From Melioribacter sp. (GTDB lineage Bacteria > Bacteroidota > Ignavibacteria > Ignavibacteriales > Melioribacteraceae): a DNA stretch of 64,000 bases. Positions within the stretch are counted from its first letter, which is position 1. The number at the start of each line of letters is the position of its first letter. Below, piece after piece: positions 24,781 to 34,104 of the stretch. The notes under the pieces are model-generated. The model had not been told where the DNA came from, searched no databases, and saw nothing but the letters and a program-made list of their open reading frames with translations. Both the position numbers and the translations under genes were made by a program. The stretch is from positions 1 to 64,000 of the forward strand of contig JAOACD010000016.1 of the NCBI GenBank assembly GCA_026417975.1, written 5' to 3'.

Positions 24781-27012
24781 TTAGAACATTTTGTATCTTA
24801 GGCCAGTATAAATTAATCTGCCACTAATTGGTCCCCAAATTAAAGATGCATCAAAGTATTTGCCATATGGGTTGAATGGGTCGATTATTGGATTGGTTTG
24901 TTTGTAATCAAATAAATTTTCTACTCCTAAATAAAAGTCAAATCCGTTGGAAAATGTTCTGGTAATTTGTGCGTTTACTAATGCAAATGCAGGAGAATAA
25001 TCATTAACTTGGAAGTTAATGGGATTTAGTTTAGTAGATGGGATTCTTTTTTTGTCGTACCACTGTAATGTTAAATTATAACTCATTTGTGAGTCATTAC
25101 TTTTTTCAGTTGTATAAGAAAGGTTAATTAAAATCCTATTCTTTGCGTTAAGAGGTTTTTCTTTAAATTCATTTCCAATTTTTTGCTTTACATCAAGGTA
25201 GCGATATGCCCAACGGAAATCGAATCCTTTAAGTGGTTGAAAATTTAATTCTACTTGGAAACTATTTGAATATGCACCATTCATTACACTGTAGATATAA
25301 ATTGCTTGAGGATTTCTATCCAAATCTGTAATTGTAACACTTTCAAATTGTGTCCTGTAAAAATCAATAGTAAGTGTTCCTTCTGAATAGTTAAATAGAA
25401 AATAGTGGGTTAAATTTATTCCAAAGTTCCAGGCTTTTTCTTGGGATAAACCATATCCAAAATTATTATTGGTAATTATATTTAATTCCCTTGAACTTAC
25501 AAAGGCAGAAGTGTTTTCTGTAAAGATATTGGATGTTCTATAACCTTTTCCAATTGCAACTCTAAATACCCAATCTTCACTAGGTAAATACCTAAAGTGA
25601 AATCGTGGTGTAAACATTGTCCCATAATAACTGTGTTTATCTAATCTTGTTCCTAGTATGAATGAAAATTTTTCATCAAAAGTGTATGTATATTCGAAGA
25701 ATGCTCCAGGGATTTTTTCAATTCGATTAAATGAAGTACTAAGAAACATTTCATTAAATTCATCATATAAAAAGCCTAGTCCAATTCTAAATTTATGAGA
25801 TGGAATTTTTAAATACGATTGATAAATGAAATTTAAATAAGCAGTGTTCTCTTTACCACTATAGTTTTTTAATCCAAATAGCGATTTATTTTTATAAATG
25901 TTATAAGATATTTGAATCCCTAATGATTTATTTGTTGAATTTGGGAAGATGTAACCAGTTTTTGCGTAAATGTAAAATTGGTCACTGTTTGTAGAGTATT
26001 TATAATGGTTTTGTTGATTTAATAAGTTGATATTTTCATTGAACTTCTCATCTTTTACAAATTGAATACCAAATTTACTTTCCCAACCATTATCTGTATA
26101 TAAGTCCCAGCGTTGCATAAAATTGTATGTTGTGAAATTTGGATTGTCATAAAAACTATCACCATTTTTATCCATGAAATTTTTGCGAGAACTTGCATGA
26201 AGAAGATTTACTACAGCTATGTGCTCGTTAAGTAATGTTCTCAAATTCAAATTTCCTTCAAACCTTTTCTCGTTGTCACCGTAAAAGTTAAAAAATATTT
26301 TTTCGTTTGCATCTTCTATTGGTTTTTTCAAGTCGACGTCGATTTGGCCTGTAATTGATTCAAATCCATTGACAACTGAACCTATACCTTTCGAAATATT
26401 TATTGCTTTAATCCATGGGCCTGGAATAAAAGTTAATCCAATATTTGACGTAAGACCTCTAATAAAGGGTAGATTTTCTAATGTAGTTTGTGTGTAAATT
26501 CCAGAAAGTCCAAGCATTTCTATTTGTTTGATACCAGTGATTGCATCTGTGAAAGAAACATCAATTGATGGATTTGTTTCAAAGCTTTCGGATAAATTGC
26601 AACATGCAGCATTAAATAATTCTTTTTCTGTTATTACGCCCTTATTTTCTATGGCTAAGAAATCATTATAAGATGATGGTAATTTTTCGCTTATTTCTAC
26701 ACTACTTAATTCAACAGGTAAAGTTTCTAATATAACTGTTATTTGGCTATTAAATGTTACTGTTAGTGTATCGGTTTTATATCCAACTATACTGAATACA
26801 AGTTTATTAGAGTTTGGTATTTTTTTAATAGTAAATTTTCCATTTTCATCAGAAGAAGTTCCTACTGAGGTGCCTACCCAATAAATGTTTACTCCTGGTA
26901 GGGGTTTTATTCCATTTTCGGTTTTTTCATAAACAGTTCCAATTATTTTCTCTTGAGAAAAAATGGTAATTGAGAGAAAAAGCAATTGGAATAAAATATA
27001 TTTAATTCTCAT
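24781..27012 (-). CDS. TonB-dependent outer-membrane receptor, metal-associated type
   Basis: From the ATG at 27012 (GGAGG 5 bases upstream) the protein is about 743 residues; the longer reading from 27069 would overlap the HMA gene. It has a signal peptide, a carboxypeptidase-like domain (about 22-98, starting IIGTVYE), a plug with AACCNLSESFETNPSIDV near 135-152, and a beta-barrel to the C-terminus. The double Cys137-Cys138 in the plug and the SITGQIDVDLKKP segment occur in receptors paired with HMA proteins in Bacteroidota. Import of a metal, possibly copper, is inferred from this pairing. Confidence 0.85.
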   Translation of the reverse strand: MRIKYILFQLLFLSITIFSQEKIIGTVYEKTENGIKPLPGVNIYWVGTSVGTSSDENGKFTIKKIPNSNKLVFSIVGYKTDTLTVTFNSQITVILETLPVELSSVEISEKLPSSYNDFLAIENKGVITEKELFNAACCNLSESFETNPSIDVSFTDAITGIKQIEMLGLSGIYTQTTLENLPFIRGLTSNIGLTFIPGPWIKAINISKGIGSVVNGFESITGQIDVDLKKPIEDANEKIFFNFYGDNEKRFEGNLNLRTLLNEHIAVVNLLHASSRKNFMDKNGDSFYDNPNFTTYNFMQRWDLYTDNGWESKFGIQFVKDEKFNENINLLNQQNHYKYSTNSDQFYIYAKTGYIFPNSTNKSLGIQISYNIYKNKSLFGLKNYSGKENTAYLNFIYQSYLKIPSHKFRIGLGFLYDEFNEMFLSTSFNRIEKIPGAFFEYTYTFDEKFSFILGTRLDKHSYYGTMFTPRFHFRYLPSEDWVFRVAIGKGYRTSNIFTENTSAFVSSRELNIITNNNFGYGLSQEKAWNFGINLTHYFLFNYSEGTLTIDFYRTQFESVTITDLDRNPQAIYIYSVMNGAYSNSFQVELNFQPLKGFDFRWAYRYLDVKQKIGNEFKEKPLNAKNRILINLSYTTEKSNDSQMSYNLTLQWYDKKRIPSTKLNPINFQVNDYSPAFALVNAQITRTFSNGFDFYLGVENLFDYKQTNPIIDPFNPYGKYFDASLIWGPISGRLIYTGLRYKMF

Positions 27013-27032
27013 TTTTGCCTCCAATTGAACCA

Positions 27033-27374
27033 TTAATGAGTATTTGAAGAGTCTCGATATAAACAGCATTTTGGGAGCTTTTTATAAACTGAATCGTCTG
27101 CTTTGAATTTTTCATTATCGTGTCCTGCTATAGCCACTCTGTGCATTAATGAATCAAGACTAATTTTGGATGAATCAAAAACTACTTTAAGTATTTTAGT
27201 TTTCCTATCCCACCTTGCAAATTTTACTTCTTTAATTTTTAATGCATTCTCAATTCTTGATTTGCACTGACCACAATTACCATGTACTTTAACTTCAGCC
27301 TCTATTACTTTACTTTCTTGCGAGTTTATTACTGTTGAAAACAAAAGCAATAAAAAAAAGCTTAGCTTTTTCAT
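27033..27374 (-). CDS. Secreted heavy-metal-associated (HMA) domain protein
   Basis: The 113-residue protein has a signal peptide (MKKLSFFLLLLFSTVINSQ) and an HMA ferredoxin-like domain with the metal motif HGNCGQCK (Cys34 and Cys37). Near the C-terminus a second pair, Cys103-Cys104 (LPKCCLYRD), may add a metal site. It is periplasmic by its signal peptide, unlike cytoplasmic CopZ. It lies 20 bases upstream of the TonB receptor, so the two are co-transcribed and may pass metal between envelope steps. Confidence 0.88.
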   Translation of the reverse strand: MKKLSFFLLLLFSTVINSQESKVIEAEVKVHGNCGQCKSRIENALKIKEVKFARWDRKTKILKVVFDSSKISLDSLMHRVAIAGHDNEKFKADDSVYKKLPKCCLYRDSSNTH

Positions 27375-27526
27375 TTTATTTCTCCTAAAATTTTTTATTG
27401 CAAGTTGTTATTTAGTGCTTTTATCTAGACAATAAATTTGAAGATGAATAGTAAAGCACAATGCTAATACCTTGCTTGGCAATTAAGCTTAATTAATTTT
27501 TTAGATTTGTTGATGGTAGGTAATTA

Positions 27527-27904
27527 TCAAATAAGAATAGAATGATTTTGAAGGGAGATAAATTTTCCAGGTGGAAATTTTGGCTTTAATGTAAAATAGT
27601 TAAATGAATTTGTACTTTGTTTTTCTATTTCTTTAATTATGAAAATCTTAGTGAGCAATAAGTCAGCTAATTCGATTTTAAGTTTATTGGTTAGGTCTAG
27701 TGATAGCTTAAGATTTTTGACTTCTGTTTTACAACATTCGACACTATTGTTTTCAGCACAACAGTCATCTGGCTCTTTTGATTTACCGGAAAAATTTAAA
27801 TTAACGGACTGAATGTATTCCCCACAATAGTGATACGAAAGAGTTATTCCAATAGTAGGAATTAAGTAAATTAATAGTAACAATATGTGAATTAATTTTT
27901 TCAA
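27527..27904 (-). CDS. HYC_CC_PP family secreted protein
   Basis: The 125-residue protein has a signal peptide and the three features that name this Bacteroidota family: His-Tyr-Cys at 25-27 (SYHYCGEY), two Cys-Cys pairs at 48-49 (DDCCAEN) and 57-58 (VECCKTE), and Pro-Pro at 111-112 (KFPPGKF). The abundance of cysteines next to an HMA protein and a receptor suggests metal or redox handling in the envelope. The family function is unknown. It sits 152 bases upstream of the HMA gene, on the same strand. Confidence 0.85.
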   Translation of the reverse strand: MKKLIHILLLLIYLIPTIGITLSYHYCGEYIQSVNLNFSGKSKEPDDCCAENNSVECCKTEVKNLKLSLDLTNKLKIELADLLLTKIFIIKEIEKQSTNSFNYFTLKPKFPPGKFISLQNHSILI

Positions 27905-27942
27905 TTTAGTTAGGGTATAATTTGATAATTCAACACAAATAT

Positions 27943-29247
27943 CTAAAAAATAATTTTCTTTATCAATTTGTACTTTTGGTATTTTTCTTTGGAGATAACT
28001 AATGAATTCAAAATTTTATTTTTTACCAATGGAATTTTTTCTTCTTTATCCGTAAAAATCTCAGCAATTATATCACCTTTATTAATTTTTGTTCCGATCT
28101 TTGGGTAAAAAATTATTCCTGCTTTTGGATCAACTTTATCTTCCTTAGTTATTCTTCCAGCTCCAAGTTCTGTTGAAGCAATCCCAATTTGATATGTGTC
28201 GATGTGTGTAATGAATCCTGTTCTATCAGAATAAATTTTTTCGTGAAATTTTGACTTGGGATATTTTTCTGGATGCTTTAAATAAAATGTGTTTCCACCT
28301 TGACATTTTACAATATCAATAAATTTGTTAAAAGCCTGCCCACTCGTAATCATTTGAAAAGCAATTTCTTTACCTTCATTTATTGAAGATGCTATTTCTC
28401 CTAAGTAAATCATAGCTCCTGCTAGAGTTAAACACAATTCAAGTAAATCGTCAATTTTTTCTCCTTGTAAAATTTTTATTGATTCATAAACTTCTAACCA
28501 ATTGCCAATATAATTACCTAATGGTTGATTCATATCGGTGATGAAAGTAATTACTTTTTTATTGAAAGATATTGCAGTGTTAGTTAAAGATTCTGCTAAT
28601 TTTGTGGCGTCACTTAACTTTTTCATAAAAGCCCCAGAACCAGTTTTAACATCAAGAACAAGACCATCAATTCCTTCAGCTAATTTTTTACTCATAATAC
28701 TTGCAGTTATCAAAGGAATTGATTCAACAGTCGCCGTTACATCTCTTAATGCATAAATTAATTTATCTGCTGGTGCAATATCATTAGTTTGACCTATCAT
28801 TACAGCACTACATTTTTTAAGAGTATTTTTGTACTGCTTTAAGTTAAGGTTGGTTTTAAAACCTGGAATTGATTCAAGTTTATCGAGTGTTCCACCGGTG
28901 TGGCCTAAACCTCTACCACTTATCATTGGAACCTTTACACCAGCTGCAGCGACTATTGGTGCAATTATTAATGAGGTTTTATCGCCTACTCCTCCAGTAG
29001 AATGTTTATCAATTTTTCTTCCTTGAATTGAAGATAAATCAATAACCTTTCCACTATTTAGCATTGAAAGAGTTAGGTACGAAGTTTCCTTTTTGTTCAA
29101 ACCTTTTAGAAACACAGCCATTAGGAAAGCTGAAAATTGATAATCTGGAATTTTTCCTTTTGTAAAGTTTGTTACAAGATATTCAATTTCTTCCTTTGTT
29201 AATTGCTTTCCATCTCTTTTTTTGCGGATTAATTCAATGGTATTCAT
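27943..29247 (-). CDS. deoA: Pyrimidine-nucleoside (thymidine) phosphorylase
   Basis: The 434-residue enzyme shows the family signature SGRGLGHTGGTLDKLESIPG near 110-129 and KHSTGGVGDKTSL near 81-93. It splits thymidine or uridine with phosphate to base and (deoxy)ribose 1-phosphate in the cytoplasm. KTGSGAFMKKL near 200-210 belongs to the phosphate and nucleoside site. The divergent 488-base gap before pepT holds its promoter. The stop is 38 bases from the HYC_CC_PP start, so that gene could be read through from this one. The exact specificity (Tdp or Pdp) is not clear. Confidence 0.92.
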   Translation of the reverse strand: MNTIELIRKKRDGKQLTKEEIEYLVTNFTKGKIPDYQFSAFLMAVFLKGLNKKETSYLTLSMLNSGKVIDLSSIQGRKIDKHSTGGVGDKTSLIIAPIVAAAGVKVPMISGRGLGHTGGTLDKLESIPGFKTNLNLKQYKNTLKKCSAVMIGQTNDIAPADKLIYALRDVTATVESIPLITASIMSKKLAEGIDGLVLDVKTGSGAFMKKLSDATKLAESLTNTAISFNKKVITFITDMNQPLGNYIGNWLEVYESIKILQGEKIDDLLELCLTLAGAMIYLGEIASSINEGKEIAFQMITSGQAFNKFIDIVKCQGGNTFYLKHPEKYPKSKFHEKIYSDRTGFITHIDTYQIGIASTELGAGRITKEDKVDPKAGIIFYPKIGTKINKGDIIAEIFTDKEEKIPLVKNKILNSLVISKEKYQKYKLIKKIIF

Positions 29248-29735
29248 TTAATCACCTAATGCAATTTGTTGGTTCAAAATTAAAAAACAATATTTTAATA
29301 TGAACGAAGTAATTTTTGATTATTCCTCAATAAAAAAGGGTACTTAAATTGGTTTTAGTTATGAAGTAATAATAATGCCAAGAGTTTGAAGTGAGCAGTT
29401 CATAAGCTGAGTAATAAGGTTAAATGGTAGTCTATAATGTTATAAACCTTTGCATGCCAGAATGTTGAATTGCATTTTTTGTTTAAAAAAGCATCCATAC
29501 TATTTTGTCTTATTTTTTAAGATTAAGAAGCAATTAAATTTTTGATTATAATTTTTTTCTAACCAAAATATTAGTTTAACAAATAATTTCAGGGTACTAT
29601 CTGTATATAGCGACTAACTCTATTTTAAGATTTTTAATACTATCTTTTACTTATTAATTTTAAAAAATCTTTTCTTGAAACTCTTCTTAAATTTCTATTA
29701 ACTTTCGTTTACAAAAATTTTTTAAAGAGGTAAGC
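29248..29735. other. Long divergent intergenic region
   Basis: This 488-base gap is the longest gene-free stretch in the window. It separates divergent deoA and pepT. It is AT-rich with scattered T and A runs. I find no reading frame with an RBS, no tRNA-like fold and no repeats. AAAGAGG before pepT is its RBS. Confidence 0.4.
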
Positions 29736-30986
29736 ATGTTTGACAATAATTATAAGTTTACTGTACTGGAACGCTTTTTAAAGTATGTTAAGATTGAAAC
29801 AACATCTAACGAGGAATCAAAAACTTTTCCAAGCGATCCCAAACAGCTTGAATTATCCAAACTTCTTGTCGAAGAACTCAAGCAAATAGGGATGCAGGAA
29901 GTTGAAATGGATGAATACGGATATGTTATGGCAACTCTTCCTTCTAATACAAATAAGGATGTTCCTGTAATAGGATTTATTGCACATGTCGATACATCAC
30001 CTGCGGTTAGTGGGAAAAATGTTAATCCAATTATTCATAAAAATTATCAAGGTGGGGATATTGTTTTACCCGGAGATATGTCAAAAGTGATAAAAGTAAC
30101 TGAAAACCCTGAGCTAAATGATATGATTGGTTTTGATATTATAACGAGTGATGGGACAACTTTGCTAGGTGCAGATGATAAAGCAGGAATAGCTGAAATT
30201 ATCGATGCTATGAATTACTTGATTACTCACCCCGAAATAAAACACGGTACAATTCGCATTTGTTTTACACCAGATGAAGAAGTAGGAAGAGGAACTGAAA
30301 AATTTGATGTAAAAAAATTTGGTGCAAAATATGCTTATACTATAGACGGTGGTACTAGGGGTGAAGTTGAAACAGAAACATTTAGTGCAGATGCTGTAGT
30401 TATTAAATTTAATGGTAAAAATGTTCATCCTGGATATGCAAAGGGTAAGATGATTAATTCAATTAAAATAGCTGCAAAATTTTTGGAAATGTTACCTAAG
30501 GATTCGCTTTCACCAGAAACAACGGAAAAAAGGGAAGGTTATGTGCATCCAACATCGATTAATGGAAATGAAACTCAAACTACAATTAAATTCATAATAA
30601 GAGATTTTGACGCACAAAAGCTGAAAGAATACGAAGAGCTATTAAGAAATTTATGTCAAAAAGCAATAGAGCAATTTCCAAATTCCTCGTTTAATTTTGA
30701 AGTTATTGAACAATATAGAAACATGAAATATATTCTTGACCAACATCCACAAGTGGAAGCATATGCTATCGAGGCACTGGAAAGGTTAGGTATAAGGCCT
30801 ATTAAATCATCAATACGCGGTGGCACTGATGGTTCAAGACTATGTTATATGGGTTTACCAACTCCAAATCTTTTTGCTGGTGGCCACAATTTTCACGCAT
30901 ATACTGAGTTTATTGCTGTTCAAGATATGGAAGCAGCGGTAAAAATGATAGTTACTTTAGCGCAAATTTGGGAGGAAAAATCATAG
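29736..30986 (+). CDS. pepT: Peptidase T (tripeptide aminopeptidase)
   Basis: The 416-residue M20 zinc peptidase has HVDTSP with a zinc His near 88-93, the DDKAGIAEI stretch with the bridging Asp near 145-153, and EEVGRGTE with the catalytic Glu near 182-189. HAYTEF near the end supplies the last His ligand. It removes N-terminal residues from tripeptides in the cytoplasm. AAAGAGG stands before the ATG. The gene is followed 16 bases later by a cation diffusion facilitator gene. Confidence 0.95.
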   Translation: MFDNNYKFTVLERFLKYVKIETTSNEESKTFPSDPKQLELSKLLVEELKQIGMQEVEMDEYGYVMATLPSNTNKDVPVIGFIAHVDTSPAVSGKNVNPIIHKNYQGGDIVLPGDMSKVIKVTENPELNDMIGFDIITSDGTTLLGADDKAGIAEIIDAMNYLITHPEIKHGTIRICFTPDEEVGRGTEKFDVKKFGAKYAYTIDGGTRGEVETETFSADAVVIKFNGKNVHPGYAKGKMINSIKIAAKFLEMLPKDSLSPETTEKREGYVHPTSINGNETQTTIKFIIRDFDAQKLKEYEELLRNLCQKAIEQFPNSSFNFEVIEQYRNMKYILDQHPQVEAYAIEALERLGIRPIKSSIRGGTDGSRLCYMGLPTPNLFAGGHNFHAYTEFIAVQDMEAAVKMIVTLAQIWEEKS

Positions 30987-31002
30987 TTACTATTTAATCT
31001 TT

Positions 31003-31854
31003 ATGGCACAACAACTAAAACGAGCAACTGATATTGCACTTGGTATAAATGTTTTTTTGTTTATAATTAAAGCTACTGTAGGAATTATTTCGAATTCTAT
31101 TGCTGTAATTTCAGAGGCATTAAATTCTTTTACAGATATACTAGTATCCATCGGTATTAAAGTAGCTGTAAAAATTTCGAAAGATAAACCTGATCAAAAA
31201 CACCAGTTTGGCCATAATGCAGCGCAGCCAATAGCAGCTTTTGTGCTTTCAGTTTTCGCTTTTGTGGTAGGAATTAATATAGTTGAAGAATCTATTAAAA
31301 GATTAATCGAGCCTAAAAATATTCATGCCATTCCAGAGGTTTATATAGTTTTAGTTGTTACTATTATTACAAAGATAATTCTTAACAAATACCAGGTTAA
31401 AATTAGTAAAGAATATAATAGTCCAGCCATAAAAGCAGCTTCGGTAGATAGTATGAATGATGTTTTAGCATCATCAATTGCTTTACTTGGTGTTTTTGGC
31501 GCTAGCTATAATTTGAATTATTTTGATAGCATTGCAGGTATTTTAGTTGCAATGTTTGTCTTTAAGGCAGGTTATGAAGTAGCAAGAGAAAATATTGATT
31601 ATTTAATGGGTCGTTCTGCAACTCGAGAGTTTGACGATATTATAAAGAATTTGACCATGAAAATTGAAGGGGTAAAAGGGATCAATGATTTAAGGTCTCA
31701 TTATGTAGGCAATAAGTTTCATATAGAAATTCATATAGAAGTAGATAAAGATATTCCCACATCTGTCTCTCATGATATAGGTAACCGAGTTCGTTATACA
31801 TTAGAGGAAATTGAAGAGGTTCAAAAGGTTTTTGTTCATATTGATCCTGTTTGA
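31003..31854 (+). CDS. Cation diffusion facilitator (CDF) transporter
   Basis: The 283-residue protein has six membrane helices and a C-terminal ferredoxin-like domain of about 80 residues. Transport-site residues can be aligned with YiiP: helix 2 reads NSFTD (Asn in place of the first Asp) and helix 5 DSMND (Asp in place of His). This Asn-Asp/Asp-Asp pattern is associated with manganese-type CDF proteins rather than zinc, but that is an inference. It exports divalent metal in exchange for protons. It lies 16 bases after pepT. Confidence 0.85.
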   Translation: MAQQLKRATDIALGINVFLFIIKATVGIISNSIAVISEALNSFTDILVSIGIKVAVKISKDKPDQKHQFGHNAAQPIAAFVLSVFAFVVGINIVEESIKRLIEPKNIHAIPEVYIVLVVTIITKIILNKYQVKISKEYNSPAIKAASVDSMNDVLASSIALLGVFGASYNLNYFDSIAGILVAMFVFKAGYEVARENIDYLMGRSATREFDDIIKNLTMKIEGVKGINDLRSHYVGNKFHIEIHIEVDKDIPTSVSHDIGNRVRYTLEEIEEVQKVFVHIDPV

Positions 31855-31986
31855 TTTTTTTATAAAGGGTAGAAAAATTTTTAATGACTTAAATTTCCCC
31901 CATTAAATTTTTTTGTAAGAAATAAAATTATTGAAACAAAACTATTATCTTAGTGTATTAGAATTCAAATTTAGCATGGATTTAAG

Positions 31987-34059
31987 ATGAAAAACCTTTT
32001 AACAGCTTTCTTAATTATTTTCTCATTTGAGATAAGTTATTCTCAAAATGTTTTAGAAGTATTAAAAAAGGATCATACCTTAGATTCCTCAAAGGTGATA
32101 CTGCCAGATGAGACATACAAAAGAATAGATCAGGTTATTGTTCAAATTCTTTCTAATTATCATTATAGAAAGCAAAAGTTAAATGATTCTCTTTCGTCCC
32201 AAATATTTGATCAATATATAAAGAATCTTGATAATGCTAAGTTATATTTTCTTAAGTCAGATATAAATTCTTTTGAAAAATATCGTTATCAGTTTGATGA
32301 GTTTTTAATGAATGGAGAATTAACTATTCCTTTTGAGATCTTCAATACTTATAAAAGGAGATTAGGAGAAAGAATAAAATATGTTAAAAAGTGTTTGCAG
32401 AAAGAATTTGATTTTACAACTGACGAGACATTTACTCCAGACCGTGAAAATGCAGATTGGGCAAAGACTACTGAAGAACTAGACGAGTTGTGGAGGTTAA
32501 GGTTAAAGAATGATGCGTTGAATTTAATACTCTCTGGAAAAGATTGGAAAGGAGCAGCAGAAGTATTGTTAAAAAGATATCAAAATTATCATAAAATTAT
32601 CCTCCAGTACGAAGCAGAAGATGTTTTTTCTTTATTTATGAATTCAGTAACTCAAGTATATGATCCCCATTCAGATTACCTTTCACCGGCAGCTTCTGAA
32701 AATTTTAGTATAAGTATGAAACTCTCGCTCGAAGGAATCGGAGCTACATTACGTCAAGAAAATGATTATACAGTAGTTGCTGGTATTGTTCCTGGAGGAC
32801 CGGCAGCTAAAAGTGGATTGTTGCACGAAGAAGATAAAATTGTTGGTGTTGCTCAAGGTGAAGATGGAGAAATGGTTGATGTTATTGGTTGGCGACTGGA
32901 TGATGTAATTCAACTTATACGTGGTAAAAAGGGGACTGTTGTACGACTCTTAATTATTAAAGCAAGTGATGGCCCTAATGCTATTCCTAAGGAAATTAAA
33001 CTTGTCCGTGATGAAGTTAAACTTGAAGAGCAAGCAGCTAAAAGTGAAATTATGAATATTCAACATGAAGGTTATAATTTTAAAATTGGAATTATAAAAT
33101 TGCCATCTTTTTATACCGATTTCGAAGCTCAACAGAGAGGGCAGCAAGATTATAAAAGTACAACAAGAGATGTCAAAGAAATTCTAAAGAAATTTAAAGA
33201 AGAAAAAGTTGATGGTGTGATTATAGATCTAAGAAATAACGGTGGTGGTTCACTTCAAGAAGCTATACAGTTAACAGGATTATTTATTAAAGAAGGACCT
33301 GTGGTTCAAGTAAAAAATATGATGAATATAATAGAAGTAGACAGAGATCCAGACCCAGAAATTTATTACGAAGGGCCTCTAGCAGTTCTTGTTAATAGAT
33401 TTAGTGCATCTGCTTCTGAAATATTTTCTGGTGCTATTCAGGATTATGAACGTGGAATTATTATTGGAGAAAATACTTACGGAAAAGGTACTGTTCAAAA
33501 TCTTCTTGATTTAAATAGACATATTCCAATTGCAGGAAAAAAACTTGGCCAACTTAAACTAACTGTTGCAAAATTTTATAGAATTACAGGAAGCAGTACT
33601 CAACACAAAGGTGTTCAACCAGATATAACTTTTCCTTCGCCTTACTCTGCTGATGAGTTTGGTGAAAGTTCTCAGCCTAGCGCATTACCTTGGGATCAAA
33701 TTCAATCAACACAATATCAAAAATATAGTGACCTTTCAAAGTTTATTCCTCTTCTTATTAAAAAGCATCAGGAACGTGCTAAGAAAGATCCTGAATATCA
33801 TTTGCTGCTTGATGATATAGAAGAAATTAAAGAGAACAAGGAGAAGAAAGTTTTTTCCTTAAATGAAGCTGTAAGAAAAGAAGAGCGTAATAAGGCAGAA
33901 GAAAGAAAGAAGAAAAAAGAAGAAGAGCGCGCAAAAATATTGGGTGTAGATATTAAAAATAAAAAAGAAGTCGATGATAAGTCTTCTATAAAAAATGATT
34001 ATGAAGTAAAAGAAAGCGCAAGAATATTAGCAGATCTAATAATAGCTAGAATAGGATAG
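31987..34059 (+). CDS. prc: Carboxy-terminal processing (tail-specific) protease, S41
   Basis: The 690-residue protein has a signal peptide, an N-terminal helical domain, a PDZ domain with EGIGATLRQENDYTVVAGIV and the protease core. The catalytic Ser lies in NRFSASASEIF (about 465-475) and Lys in YGKGTVQ (about 498-504). It resembles Prc (Tsp) in length and in its C-terminal domain rather than the short CtpA. It degrades or trims periplasmic proteins. The charged segment of about 630-680, rich in Lys and Glu, is a probable coiled coil. Confidence 0.92.
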   Translation: MKNLLTAFLIIFSFEISYSQNVLEVLKKDHTLDSSKVILPDETYKRIDQVIVQILSNYHYRKQKLNDSLSSQIFDQYIKNLDNAKLYFLKSDINSFEKYRYQFDEFLMNGELTIPFEIFNTYKRRLGERIKYVKKCLQKEFDFTTDETFTPDRENADWAKTTEELDELWRLRLKNDALNLILSGKDWKGAAEVLLKRYQNYHKIILQYEAEDVFSLFMNSVTQVYDPHSDYLSPAASENFSISMKLSLEGIGATLRQENDYTVVAGIVPGGPAAKSGLLHEEDKIVGVAQGEDGEMVDVIGWRLDDVIQLIRGKKGTVVRLLIIKASDGPNAIPKEIKLVRDEVKLEEQAAKSEIMNIQHEGYNFKIGIIKLPSFYTDFEAQQRGQQDYKSTTRDVKEILKKFKEEKVDGVIIDLRNNGGGSLQEAIQLTGLFIKEGPVVQVKNMMNIIEVDRDPDPEIYYEGPLAVLVNRFSASASEIFSGAIQDYERGIIIGENTYGKGTVQNLLDLNRHIPIAGKKLGQLKLTVAKFYRITGSSTQHKGVQPDITFPSPYSADEFGESSQPSALPWDQIQSTQYQKYSDLSKFIPLLIKKHQERAKKDPEYHLLLDDIEEIKENKEKKVFSLNEAVRKEERNKAEERKKKKEEERAKILGVDIKNKKEVDDKSSIKNDYEVKESARILADLIIARIG

Positions 34060-34104
34060 ATCTGTTAATAAATTAATTTTAATGCGAATACTTTAGACTT
34101 TCTA

